Shown in pieces: positions 32,314-43,104 of a DNA stretch of 64,000 bases; positions within the stretch are counted from its first letter, which is position 1; each line of letters opens with the position of its first letter. Below the pieces are notes generated by a model. It had not been told where the DNA came from. It saw only the letters and a program-made list of their open reading frames with translations, and made no database searches. The translations under genes and the position numbers were made by a program. The stretch spans positions 744,001-808,000 of the forward strand of contig JAZKJV010003357.1 in NCBI GenBank assembly GCA_037367405.1. Reading direction: 5' to 3'. The stretch is from Ottelia alismoides. Lineage: Eukaryota > Streptophyta > Magnoliopsida > Alismatales > Hydrocharitaceae.

Positions 32314-35300
32314 TGATGAATCCACATTTCATCATCTTTATTCTATCATTTTGGCCTCAAAAACCCTAGTAAATGCATGTAAATAGGCGTAATTCATGCA
32401 TTTTAGCATTCATGTATATGTGTGTAAATATTGTATAAAATGCGGTTTTTAAAGCCAAAATTATAGAATAAAGAAAAGAAAATAAAAAGAATAAAATATT
32501 GTAAATATTTTATGACCCGAAACCCCGAGACCTAGGCATCTTGATGAATAGGTCGACAAGGAATAAAGTAGGGGGAGATAAGGTCAGAAATACAGTGTAA
32601 AGACCTATACATTTTATTCATTCTTTATTCATTTTGGGACATATTTTTGGTTCCACTTTTTATACATCAAATAAGGAAACTTTGTACATGAAAGTTGTAG
32701 ATAATTTAATAAAGAAAAATACAAAATTAAATTCACAGAAAAATAATGTAAAGATAAAAAGTTATGGTCTGAATAAAAATCCAGAACCCCAACTTCCCAG
32801 ACCCGTATCTCACAAACAACAACTCCAAATGCAGCATACTCACCTTTAATTGTATATAGAAGAAAATAAGCTATTTAATGGCGGTGGTTTCGCATTTGGC
32901 GGAGCTACGGTTGGAAAGTTCAGTTTTGGACTCCTATTGTATACTTGTACATATTAAAATATTCAATTTATTATTTATTCATTATTTTTATATTTTCATA
33001 TTTTTATAATATTGTCAATATTACTTATAATAATTATGTGCATTAAAATCAGAATAAAAATGCAAAGAAAAATAAAAATAAAAATGAACATATAAAGAAT
33101 ACATAGGTATAGTATCTATACCCATACCTACATAATACCTATCTATATTTTATTAAATATACAAAACATATCAGAAAAATAGAATAAAAATATATTTGTA
33201 TATTTAAAAGTATTCTATGATTTGTAAAATACTAAATAAAAATAATAAAATTTAAATACACAAATTAAAAATAAAAGACTACAATATATAGATATAGATA
33301 CCTATAGGGGTATAAATGAAAACTTGTAAAAATACATCTAATAAAAATAATTAAAAATCATAATAAAATAATTTGTAAATTTTTAAACACTTTTTATTTT
33401 ATAACCTAAATAAAATAACATTATTTACTATTTTTAAAACAATTTTTTTAGAGGTTTTTCCTGGTTGGTCCACGTGGACCAACCAGGAGGTCTGGACAGT
33501 TGACTGACCCTCCTCTGTCAGTGTCAGAGTGGGTTTTGACCCACTTTCTCGAATTTTTCCAAGCTGCCACTTACATCTTTTCGCGATGGAGTCTTCAGGA
33601 CTTTTGAAGCCCATCCACCCATGAATCTCGCCCAGGGATAATCTCGGGCATCGCATCACTGTGGCGCCTGTTCCCGCCTCATCTTTCACACCACTCGACC
33701 ATGATTCAAAACGAACCCCCCGACTTCCCTTGAAGTTTTGACCACTCTTCCACCTCCCAATCCCTAACCTGGACCCCTAGCGTGATTCTTGGTGATAGCA
33801 GGAGCACGGAGGGCGCTTCAACGGGACAGATCGGTGTCGAATCGAGGCAGGTTCCCTCGCCGGAGTTCTCGCCGGAGAGCTTCGTGTGCACGCACGGTGA
33901 GGTTCTCTTCTTCCCCTTTTTCCCTCCTTTTCCTTGTTGTTTTAATGTTAGAAAGCCATAGTTGCATTTCCCTAGTCGAAACCTTGGTCATGTAGTAATC
34001 ATTTCTCCCCGATTAACCGCGGCCGGCATCGAGTTTCGCCGGTCGTTTTCACGCTGCCACAGATCCGTCCCCTTGTGAGAGACTCCACGAGGTTGGGGCA
34101 CTTTGCCCCCAACTTCTTCACCCTTTTTTTTTGCAGGTACCTAGCGCCGACGCGTCGCCATCTGAGGGGTATCTCGAAGCTCGCCGGAGGGGGACGCGGC
34201 CACCCGCGCGCCGCCGCTGTGCGTGCACCTGTGCAGATCAGGAACGAAGGGGAGGGGACGCGCTACAGGTGCCGTCGATCTCGCCCCCTCCTCTTCGATC
34301 TCGGCCGTCCACGCTGAAGGGAGGTTAGCCGTCCATCTCCCCACATCCACGCGCATCCACGCTTGCCACGTGGATAAGTGGGGAGTTTTGCGCCCAAGAA
34401 CCCCCGACTTCGTAGTATTGCTAAGTAATTTACAAACCTTACCTCTGCTATTTAAAATTTCTGTAACATTTGCAGACTGCCCCCCCCTCATTTTTGTAAT
34501 ACCATAAGTTCGTCCCCGCCAGGCACGTGCCTTGCACGAGGCGCTGGGCGATTTTGCGGGATATTCCCCCCGACTTTTGCCAATGTGTTTTTAATGTTGA
34601 AATAATAGACTGCAATGTAAAAAACTTTTGGGCTTTTGCATTCTAGCCCTCCATAGATCTGATAATTGCAAATCCATCCTTGCCAGGCGCGTGCATATCA
34701 CGCGCGCCTTGGCGAATTTCGCTAGAAGCCCCTGCGGCTTTAGGGTCTTGGTATTTGGTCTAAAAGTATTTAATTCAGTAGTATTTTTGTGTGAAAAATT
34801 ACAGGAGTGCCCTTATATCTTTGTCTATTTACATTTGTGCCCCTGCAAGGCCCCTATTTTGTGCTTGCTTGATCTAATTATTTGGAGCCTCATTTGAACT
34901 CCAAAAGTTCTAAAAATTTAAACTTAAGCTCCTGTTGCCTTGTGCTTTGTCGCTCTATCCTTAGTTTTTGATTTTATTTTATTTTCATATTTATTAAAAA
35001 TCAAAAACATGCTTTTTCTCTATTATCTAGCTTAGAAAATGCCAAAAAATATTAAAAAGTCTCGAAAAATTCCAAAAAAAAATCCATAGTGTCTATTTTA
35101 CTATATTTTAGTTTCAAACCAAAATTCACTAAAAATCTCAAAAGAAAAACCTTAAAAAATTTAAAAAGACTCTAAAAATTCAAAAAAATATATAAAATTA
35201 AAGAAAACTCTAAAAAATACAAACTCAGTTCCTGTTTGCTCTTTATTTTGCTCTCTTTATTTGAAAAATAGTGTGAAAAATTTTGATTGCTGTTTGCTAT

Positions 35301-35909
35301 TTTTAAACTTCATTTTGTTTACAGCCAGCCCATTTTCCACTGTTTTCTATTATTTCAGTATTTAAAAATACCAAAAACACCTAGAAAAATCCCCAAAAAT
35401 CACAAAAACAGTAAAAAATCCTAAAAATATTAAAAACATTTAATTTCTGAATTTTTGGTTATTTTTGTGCATTTTTATAAATAGTTGACCTTGTCTTTTA
35501 TTCCTTTGTTTTTATTTTCCAATATTGAAAAAAGAAATAAAAAAATATAAAATATAAAATTATAAAAATCAAAAAATTAAAAATCAAAATACAAAATTAA
35601 AAATTAAAAATTAAATAAAAAATTAAAAATTGAAAACCCACAAAAAGAAATTGGCTAAGTGATTCATTAGACCTAGGGTTTGGATCTTTATCTACACTCT
35701 GCACCGTTGTTTCCTGTGTTCGACCCCTACTTGCTTGCCATTATACATTGTTAGTAGGGTATAATAAATTTTAATCCTTGCTCTTGATTGCTTTATTGAT
35801 TGTGTGGGTTAATTGTTGAAGACCGAGGTGGTTTGAGCAGTCGCATCAGCGATAGTGAGTCTGACTTGTCAGACCACTATTTAGCGGCTCTCGCAATTCT
35901 CGCTTTTCA
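32314..35909 (+). repeat. Athila 3' LTR
   Basis: Starts TGATGAATCCACATTTCATC and ends ATTCTCGCTTTTCA. It is about 148 bp longer than the 5' LTR, the extra sequence being about 33809-33962 (GGCGCTTCAACGGGACAGAT... to ...ATAGTTGCA). It keeps the perfect G-box palindrome at 33460-33487, the TATAAATA box at 35476 and AATAAA at 35763. Confidence 0.95.
33460..33487. promoter_or_regulatory. Perfect 28-bp G-box palindrome in U3 (3' LTR copy)
   Basis: The arms CCTGGTTGGTCC and GGACCAACCAGG flank ACGT, giving GGTCCACGTGGACC at the centre. CACGTG is the G-box bound by bZIP and bHLH factors in plants. It stands at the AT-rich to GC-rich transition of the LTR. Function is inferred. Confidence 0.5.
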
Positions 35910-36170
35910 CCCACGCTGCTCGAAGCCCCTCTTGCTGCCCCTCCCTCACGCCGCTTGAAGACCCCCTGCTCCCCCTCTCCTACGCAGCTCGAAGCCCCCC
36001 TTGCTCCCCCTCCCTCACGCTGCTCGAAGCACCTCCCCCCTCCCCTGCTCCCCCTCCTCCACGTCGTTCACATTGCTCGAAGAACCCTGCTCTCCCTCCC
36101 CCACGCCGATCAGAGCCCCCTGCTCCCCCTCCCCCATGCCGCTCGAAGGCTCCCTGCTCCCTCCCCCATG
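35910..36170. repeat. GC-rich minisatellite, right part
   Basis: Continuation of the array at 17581-17759 (CCCACGCTGCTCGAAGCCCC, CTCCCCCTCC units of about 32 bp). Long open frames on both strands here result from the stop-poor repeat and are not evidence of a protein. Confidence 0.7.
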
Positions 36171-36683
36171 TCGGTCGACCCACCGCCAATAATCTCTACC
36201 TCCTCCAGGTCGACTCCCCACCCCACACCCCAACCTCCCCGCACGTCCCGTTCAGATGGCCGATCTGGTCCGATGTTGCCATCCACCCCTGGCCCTCCTT
36301 CGAATTTGGCCATGGGAATGATGGTCTCAGCATCATCGGTGACGAGATTGTCCAGCACGGAGACGATCTCGATGGCACTGATGAAGACGAAGGGGAGGAA
36401 ATGGAGGCGGAGAAAGTGGCGGTCTGGTTGCTTGACGGGGAAGGAATAGGAAGGAGAGAGAAGAAGAAAGGAGGGAGAGTAGAAGAAAACATACCATTGG
36501 ATTTGCTAGGGTTAGATTAACTCAACTTAAACCCAAGCTAATTAACTCAAAAGTTCTTAAATTAACGGCAGGGGCTACAGGGTAAGACGGAGCAAGTTTA
36601 GGGGGTCGAGGGAGGAATATCGATGTTTCAAAGGTCGTAGAGGTCATTGGCAAAGATTATAGAGTCTGTCGGGTAAAAATCCC
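36171..36683. other. Right part of the Mutator-like element with possible captured gene piece
   Basis: Unlike the surrounding TE DNA, 36200-36500 is GC-rich and has an open plus-strand frame whose product would contain IIGDEIVQHGDDLDGTDEDE and KVAVWLLDGEGIGRR before a TAA near 36520. I do not recognise the protein. A captured host gene fragment (Pack-MULE type) is possible, as is simple low-complexity sequence. The right terminal inverted repeat occupies about 36565-36683. Confidence 0.4.
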
Positions 36684-38165
36684 TTTAATTTATAAAAACT
36701 ATTTACAAATAGCTCTCTTTATATTATAAATCACATTTATAATATATATATGATTAATATGGATAGTGCTATCCACATTATTCATATCCATGATAATTAA
36801 ATCACATTTAATTACGTGTATCATCGTTCTCATGCATCTAAATAATATGAATCATATTTATATTATTCATGATAATTAAATCACATTCAATTATCCGTTT
36901 TTCAATGCTTAGATATACAATTTAACAATGGAATTATTCTTGAACTATTTCAAGAATAAGCGCTTTCTCCACGGATGCTTGGAGATAAGGACATGGCGAT
37001 TGTACGTTCCACGTATAGCGACTTGGACATTAGGATTATATCTCCAATTCAGATCTTGTGGGCCTCTCATAGATGCTTGATTAAATCAAAGACGTAAATC
37101 CAATTTTCTTATTGCATCTGAATTATTTTCAGATCAATATCCAACATTTGGACTGAGGTTAGATCACTTCTCTACTGCGAGGAGTCACTAAAATACAAAC
37201 TTATTTCATCACTACCTCAGAATGGAAGAGTCATGATTATACAATCATTTATGATCACATCACCCTTCCTAATACATGTACATCCTACATATTGGAAGAT
37301 ATAAAATAAACATGATGTTTTAGATCTTATTTAGACTGTCTTCTTCATGGTTTTATCATTAAGCTTCTCATTCAATCATTGAGAGTTGGTATCGATCATA
37401 TACTTTCCAAAAACATACATCATATCTAGGTATTCATCATATACTTTCCAAGAGCATATATCAGACCTACATATTCAGTCAAGCCTCCAAAGCAAGACGA
37501 TCGTGCACGGAACTTGATCCCAATATCTCATGAATGGGCTCATATCTTCTGATCAAGTAATGAACCTGTATGATCCCTTTGAGAGATCGTATTACTCATA
37601 TGACCTTTTATGCACTCCATCTAGCCGGTGTATATACCTTGCTACCTTGATTAGGTCATCAATCTATCGGTCTACCAAATGTACATACTCAAACATATAG
37701 CAATACATCTTTCTTTGATCATAGGATGTGTGCCTATATCATGATAGTACACATCATAGGACTTGGTTTTCTTGATCTCATTAAGTCAACTCTTTGACCT
37801 AACTTATCTAATACCTCGGAATATCTATTCCTATGCAGAGGACCTGCATCAAGAGGTCGATTAGATATCAGTCTTTAGAGAAAAAGTGTCATCTTCTTAT
37901 CAGGCTGGAGTTCCTCTCTTAATAATCAATTGATGGTGCTTTATGAGTCCTCAATCTAACTCTTTAAATAGCATACAAGAACCAGTCTCTATGATTCAAC
38001 ATTTGAATCAACAGCTATATGATCATTAAGATGACCATAGTACAGAACCCTATTTGTACTAAGGGGACTATTATGCAAATTAATTATTCTTCATTTCAAA
38101 TTAGGGAATGATTTGCAAATAACATTTATTACATAAAGGCTCGTCGTGGGCTCGCATGTCCAATA
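36684..38165 (-). mobile_element. 5' LTR of copia element, segment 3 of 3
   Basis: Homologous to about 4130-5550 of the 3' LTR (for example GATAATTAAATCACATTTAA, TATCGATCATATACTTTCCA, GTCAACTCTTTGACCTAACT). It ends at 38165: on the minus strand the LTR starts TATTGGACATGCGAGCCC, against TGTTGGACATGTGAACCC in the solo LTR. This restores the complete LTR once the two insertions are removed. Confidence 0.8.
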
Positions 38166-38331
38166 CACGACACCCTCATCCTCCGTATCCTCCTCCTCTA
38201 GACCGTCACCTCCATGGCTTCCTCCTTCACAGTTGATAAGTTTTGCATGGAGAGGATGTTGGCATCGTCGTCGACAAATCAAGAGAGAGGAGGAGGTGTG
38301 TCAACAGATCGCGAGAATAAAGGGCCTGTAA

Positions 38332-38372
<41 letters not shown>

Positions 38373-38553
38373 TTAGGTCAAATAGTTATCTCATTCTATA
38401 TTTAGAATGTGATGAAATGATCAATTATATTTTCAACTAATAAATTAATTTAATTAATACATCGTTAAATCTAGCAGTGGGATTAAAAATAGAGGGATGA
38501 GATGGATGGATCACCACAATAGTAGTGACCCCCATCTTATTTGAAGTTTCTCC
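38166..38553. mobile_element. Partial MITE-like element (right part), with microsatellites
   Basis: Contains (TA)n at 38331-38351 running into (GA)n to about 38372, and an end ...GATGGATGGATCACC and CATCTTATTTGAAGTTTCTCC. This end is related to the right end of the element at 39948-41307 (GATGGATGAGATTGATGAC ... TTTGAAGTTATTC). Its left end is not seen. A low-complexity GC-rich segment lies at 38170-38290. Confidence 0.45.
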
Positions 38554-38577
38554 TATATATATATATATATATATATA

Positions 38578-38960
38578 GGGGTTGGGGAAGCTGCACTCGG
38601 GGATGTAGCCAACTAGCTACATCCGGCTATTTTTCATTGGTTTTTTATGTTTTTGAAATAAAACCTAGGGGAATCTAAATCAATTTATAACATCATGATA
38701 TCATGACAATTTCAACTAAATTTGACACTTCTATCAACTCTATCAAGACTATCACATTTTAACGGTCTCAGAATTATTGAAATTGACACTATCTAGATGG
38801 GAATGTTAGGAATGTTTGTTTTGCATGAAATTTGAAACACATATTCCACTCAATAAACTAAGTAAATCAACATAAGTTTCCTTCAAAAAATAGAAAACCA
38901 ATAAGAAAAATGACCGGGTGTAGCTAGTTGGCTGCACCCCCCGATGTAGCTTCTCTTTTC

Positions 38961-38962
<2 letters not shown>
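38578..38962. mobile_element. MITE inserted in a TA microsatellite (385 bp)
   Basis: It is bounded by (TA)n on both sides (38554-38577 and 38963-38996). Terminal inverted repeats of about 45 bp: the left end GGGGTTGGGGAAGCTGCACT, GATGTAGCCAACTAGCTACA corresponds to the reverse of GTAGCTAGTTGGCTGCACCC, GATGTAGCTTCTCTTTTCCC. No coding capacity. Insertion into TA repeats resembles the Micron type of MITE described in rice. Confidence 0.75.
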
Positions 38963-38995
<33 letters not shown>

Positions 38996-38997
<2 letters not shown>

Positions 38998-39214
38998 AGA
39001 AACTTCAAATGAGGTGGGGTCTCACCATATATATGGTGAGCCACCCTCAATTTAGGCATCTTTCTAATATATTTTACAATTTCTTGTTTCATACATGTAA
39101 TAATAAATATTAACACAACATGTATAGTGAAATAAAATTATGAAAATATTATTATAATGGATGGAAATATTGATTTGAATTTAGATGCTATATTTTACAA
39201 AATTCACATATATA
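38996..39214. mobile_element. Truncated MITE, inverted relative to its neighbour
   Basis: Begins GGAGAAACTTCAAATGAGGT and is the near-exact reverse complement of about 39325-39534. It appears to be one half of the element next to it, in head-to-head arrangement. Confidence 0.65.
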
Positions 39215-39534
39215 GGGGACCTTTCAAATGAGGTGGGGGCTTTTCTGAAATTGTAAAGATCACTTTGAATTTAGAAAAAACTCTGTAATAGTTTTGTAAA
39301 AGTATAAAGTGTACATTATAAAAAATAAATTTTGTAAAATATAGCATCCAAATTTAAATTAACATTTCCATCCAATATAATAATATTTTCATAATTTTAT
39401 TTCACTATACATGTTGAGTTAATATTTATTGTTATATGTATGAAACAAGAAATTGTAAAATATATTGGAAAGATGCCTAAATTGAGGGTGGCTCACCATA
39501 TATATGGTGAGACCCCGCCTCATTTGAAGTTGCT
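39215..39534. mobile_element. MITE with TTCAAATGAGGTGGGG ends (320 bp)
   Basis: The left end GGGGACCTTTCAAATGAGGT and the right end CCCCGCCTCATTTGAAG are inverted repeats. Internal sequence has TTTTGTAAAATATA repeats and no coding frame. A related copy lies at 41308-41633. A (CA)n and short (TA)n run follows at 39535-39560. Confidence 0.7.
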
Positions 39535-39562
39535 CACACACACACACATTATATATATATAT

Positions 39563-39938
39563 GGGTAAAATGTCGCTATCTCGGGGAGCCAAATTGGCTA
39601 CCCATGCCTTAAATTCTCAATTTTTTTTATTTTTGAATAACACCTGGAGAGTTTTAGATCACTATATGTCAACATATTCTCATTTAAATTTCAACTCAAT
39701 TCGAGCCTCCTATCCCATCCATCAAGGCTGTTAAATTAACGGTTTCAAAATCGTTGAAAATAACCTTTTCTTGATGCATGGGTTAGGATTGTCTATTTTA
39801 CATGAAATTTGAATGGGAACATGTTGTCATCTACTGTGTTAAATCCCTCCATATGTTATCAAAAAATACCTTAAAAATAAAAAAGATTAAGGGTGGGGTA
39901 GCCAAGATGGCTCCCCCTTAGGGTAGCCCCATTAACCC
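39563..39938. mobile_element. Second TA-flanked MITE (376 bp)
   Basis: Lies between (TA)n runs. The ends GGGTAAAATGTCGCTATCTC, GGAGCCAAATTGGCTACCC and GGTAGCCAAGATGGCTCCCC ... CATTAACCC are inverted. The internal CATGAAATTTGAA and AACGGTTTCAAAATCGTTGA blocks resemble those of 38578-38962 (AACGGTCTCAGAATTATTGA) in sequence and spacing, so the two are distant members of one family. Confidence 0.7.
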
Positions 39939-39947
39939 ATATATATA

Positions 39948-41307
39948 GTACATTTCAAATAAGATTGGGGCCCACCACATTGGATCTCAATCCAATGATA
40001 TGTTGTCAAAAAGGATATTTCAGTTGGTTCTTATATTTAAATTTGAATTCTATTTAATAACATCAATTATCATTTTAGGCTTGTTTTAATTTAGATTTTT
40101 TGTCAATTTCTATATTTATTGATTTCCGAAGGTGTTCTCATCAAATGCAATTTAATGTAGATATTTGTAAACACGAGTCAGATTATGTAGAATTATATTC
40201 GATTTTGTAAAATTCAAGCATATGTTCTCTTACATTCCCATTCATTTTTTTGTAGAATTATTATTTCCATTTGTAAATTTTGTATTGTCTTTTGTAATAT
40301 TTCATAAGTACTTGTAGTTTCTTCGAGTGACTTTGTAAAAATCGTGTTCCCTTTATAAGTCTTTATTTGTAATAGATCATTGTAATTATTCTGAGTTCCT
40401 TTGTAATTTTTCGTATTCTTTTGTAAAAATATGTGATTGCTTTGTAATATTTGTGTGGAGTTCTACAACAAAAAGTAGACTGTTATAAATTGATAAAATG
40501 TAAAAAATGATATGAAATTGTAAAAATTAATTGATATTTGTTAAAATCATTCTATAATTTGTAAAATAAAATAGAGATTTGTGAAAAAAATATAATATTT
40601 GTTCTAACGTAAAATTGAGATTTACCTCCACTACACCACCTTTGCGCTGCCTCCAGACCACGCATTGTCACACTCCTCTATCTTCCATGTTGCATGCCAC
40701 CACACAATTCCCTTTCCAACCTTGCGCCATGGTGCATCGTCGCGCTCTTCCCACACAAAACATAAAAAATCCATCACAATACCACTATAAAACAAGTACA
40801 AGATTAAAAAAAGTTTAAGATCAACCAACAAGACGATCTAATCGAGAGATCAACCTCAATATTGTTGAAACACGGTTGGGAGATTCATGGTCACCGTGAC
40901 CCGTTACGCTCCTCCACCATCCAGGTCGTGTGCAACCACACGACCTCCTCCTAGGTCATCTAACGCAACCACACGACCTTCTAGGTCGCCGTGCACTTCC
41001 CTCTCTAACTGTGCACCGCCCCCTTGAATGTCAACACCTACGCTGTCCTCTCACGCTCCACACACACCACTACTGTCTATCATTGCCTCCAGAGAGAGAG
41101 AGAGAGATGTCGCCACCAATGACAGAGATCCCATTCGAATTAGGTTATGGGTTATCACATTCTATTTTTGAATGTTACAAAAAGATCGAAATAGTTTTTA
41201 TAATTAAATTAATGCAATTAATAGGCCATTTTTTCAATTGTGTGATTTAAAATAGATGGATGAGATTGATGACAGGGAGTGGTAAGCCCAAACCACATTT
41301 GAAGTTA
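39948..41307. mobile_element. Larger MITE-like element (about 1.36 kb)
   Basis: The left end GTACATTTCAAATAAGATTG, CCCACCACATT and the right end GGTAAGCCCAAACCACATTTGAAG are inverted relatives of the ends of neighbouring MITEs. The interior has many TTTGTAA repeats (40200-40600), then a CT- and CA-rich segment (40610-41060) with short frames that look non-coding, and a (GA)n run near 41095. No transposase is seen. Confidence 0.5.
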
Positions 41308-41633
41308 TTCAACCACTCCTTCCAATGAGGTAGGCCTTTCTTGAAATTCAAAAAGCCACTGCCAAATTTGTAAATTGTGTAATACTTTTGTAAAATATAA
41401 ATTGCATATTGTAAAAATAATGATGATCATACTATTTTGTAAAATATAGCATCAATATTCTAATTAACATTTTTGTCCAATATAATAATATTTACATTTT
41501 TTCTTAATAAAGATATTACGCTAATATTTATTAATAAATTTATGGAGTTAGAAATGTAAAATAAATAGAAAATTTGTCTAAATTGATGTGGCTTTCCATG
41601 CATCCAGGAAAGTCCCACCTCATTGGAAGTTTC
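41308..41633. mobile_element. MITE related to 39215-39534
   Basis: TTCCAATGAGGTAGGCCTTTC on the left and AAAGTCCCACCTCATTGGAA on the right form terminal inverted repeats, and the interior (TTTTGTAAAATATAGCATC, CCAATATAATAATATTT) matches the element at 39215. Followed by (CA)n. Confidence 0.7.
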
Positions 41634-41649
41634 CCACACACACACACAC

Positions 41650-41860
41650 ATAGAGAGAGAGAAGTGATCATGTGAGACCAAAAAAATGTGAGAGCATGAG
41701 AGCTCGCATTCTGGACCATTCACGTATTCTGGACCACTAGATTCTGTCTTCTCTCTCCTGATTGAATCTAGTGGTTCACAATGGTTTTGTCTCTCACATG
41801 ATCACTCGTGTTCTCACAGGTTTGATCCATTTGGTCTCATGCTCTCATAAGTTAATCTCA
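41650..41860. repeat. Short inverted-repeat element
   Basis: GTGATCATGTGAGACCAAA on the left pairs imperfectly with GTCTCTCACATGATCACTCG, and GGACCACTAGATTC pairs with GAATCTAGTGGTTC across a short loop at about 41748. Probably a small foldback element. Confidence 0.5.
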
Positions 41861-43104
41861 TGAATATCCCAATTGTGGTGTGGTAATATATTATTCACTT
41901 CTCACGTACAATTAGTTAACAGGTAAAAAAAATAAAAACAACGTCAATTTACCATAAGGCCGAGAAAATCTTGCATGAGCAAAAGATAGGATGCAGTTGC
42001 CATTAAGTGGAACAGTAACGGAACTTGAAGACACCGGTTCTACGACGGGCTACGTCTTTCTGAGAGTCCGATCTGACGAAATTATTGCCTTCGCTTTATA
42101 GGCTCATAAATTGGGCCTTTGTGAACGCGTACTAAATGCCATTAACCTCATCTTGTTGCCTTTAAAGATGTGGATAATTTGCATTAGTTGGCATTTTAGG
42201 GCATCCAATAAGAACCACCAACACCAACAGTGAGTATGTTGGTCGTCACATGCATGGAGTAACTGAGCTTGCTACTTGGACGTAGGCGTCGGCGGGGGCG
42301 AAACCAGCACGTGTAAACGTCCTCGAACGTCAATGAAATATCCGTCATCAAATGCTAGTTAGGTTTGCACGTACGATACTGAACTTACGCCTGGTTGCTG
42401 CTTACAGTAAAAATGCTTTTATGCTGCAGTTTGCTAGCCATCCATGATCGATGAGCGACGCTCATGCACGATCAGGCAGATGAACGGTGGTGATGTTCAC
42501 CGCGGCCTTTGTGTACCTGGTTAGTTTACGTAAAATTTTAGATATTTGATTCCTTAATATTTCAAATGTGTGAACGGGTTTCGAAAAATGAACCGAAGCT
42601 CCGCGCATTTTTCCGTTGATTTATGTGAATGAACTAGCCCATTATGAGATAGGTTTTTCGAGTTGAATTCCTCAAAGGTTTAATCAAAAGTTAGATATGT
42701 GTAAGTATACACATCGAGGGATGGAAATTATCAACTCCGATGTGGAGGGATATTACCCAATCGAATCATCGAATCAAACCTAATTAACACGGTCTTTGTA
42801 TTGTTGAAATGGACCGAATTGAAATCATAAAAAAATTGTAAATGAACCGAATCAAACCCCGACCTTTGATCATCCTCAGATGCATGCAAAAAAATATTTA
42901 TTTTTAAATTATGGGCAAAAAGTCAGCGTAAAATTCGAATTTTATCTTGCAGGAAATAATTGATCTGCATTCAATCTGCTATCTATTTATAAACGACATA
43001 TCAATGTAAGGACATTCGATAAATTCTATAGGGTCATATCGATAATCCATCTAAGATATGTATTCATATATTCAAAATGTAGGTTTTTATTACGGGTTAA
43101 ATGT
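41861..43104. other. Unassigned low-repeat sequence
   Basis: 1.2 kb without terminal repeats, LTR similarity or a long frame. 42000-42500 is closer to average GC and contains ACGTG motifs, so it could be old unique intergenic or promoter DNA, but nothing can be proved. Confidence 0.3.

Larger units (their letters stand above)
17760..35909 (+). mobile_element. Athila-type Ty3/gypsy retrotransposon, complete but defective
   Basis: This is an 18.15-kb element with two matching LTRs (17760-21207 and 32314-35909), an Asp-tRNA PBS, gag, protease, reverse transcriptase, RNase H and integrase in the gypsy order, a 2.5-kb non-coding 3' region and a PPT. Protease, RT (FMDD) and the end of integrase resemble the Athila lineage. 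By eye the LTRs differ by only a few tens of substitutions plus one ~150-bp indel, so the insertion is fairly recent. The coding region nevertheless carries several stops and frameshifts. Flanking bases (CTCCA and CCCAC) do not form a perfect 5-bp duplication, perhaps because the target is a repeat. Confidence 0.93.
17416..36683. mobile_element. Mutator-like non-autonomous element hosting the Athila insertion
   Basis: The left end starts CAATGACCTTACGACCTTTG and the right end, read in reverse at 36650, starts CCAATGACCTCTACGACCTTTG; the inverted similarity continues for about 75 bp (AACATCGATATTCCTCC, TAAACTTG, CTTACCCT). The right end extends about 33 bp further, to GGGATTTTTACCC on the reverse strand, without a left counterpart, so the left tip seems deleted. 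Without the inserted Athila the element would be about 1.1 kb and holds GC-rich repeats and gene-like sequence but no transposase. The 9-bp duplication expected of Mutator elements cannot be identified. Confidence 0.6.

Noticed and set aside
35955..36449. 164-codon proline/serine-rich frame
   Set aside because: Mostly translation of the GC-rich minisatellite; both strands are open. Only the non-repetitive end was kept as a possible captured fragment.
38331..38372. (TA)n(GA)n tract as a regulatory GAGA element
   Set aside because: It lies in a MITE remnant with no gene nearby; a microsatellite is enough to explain it.
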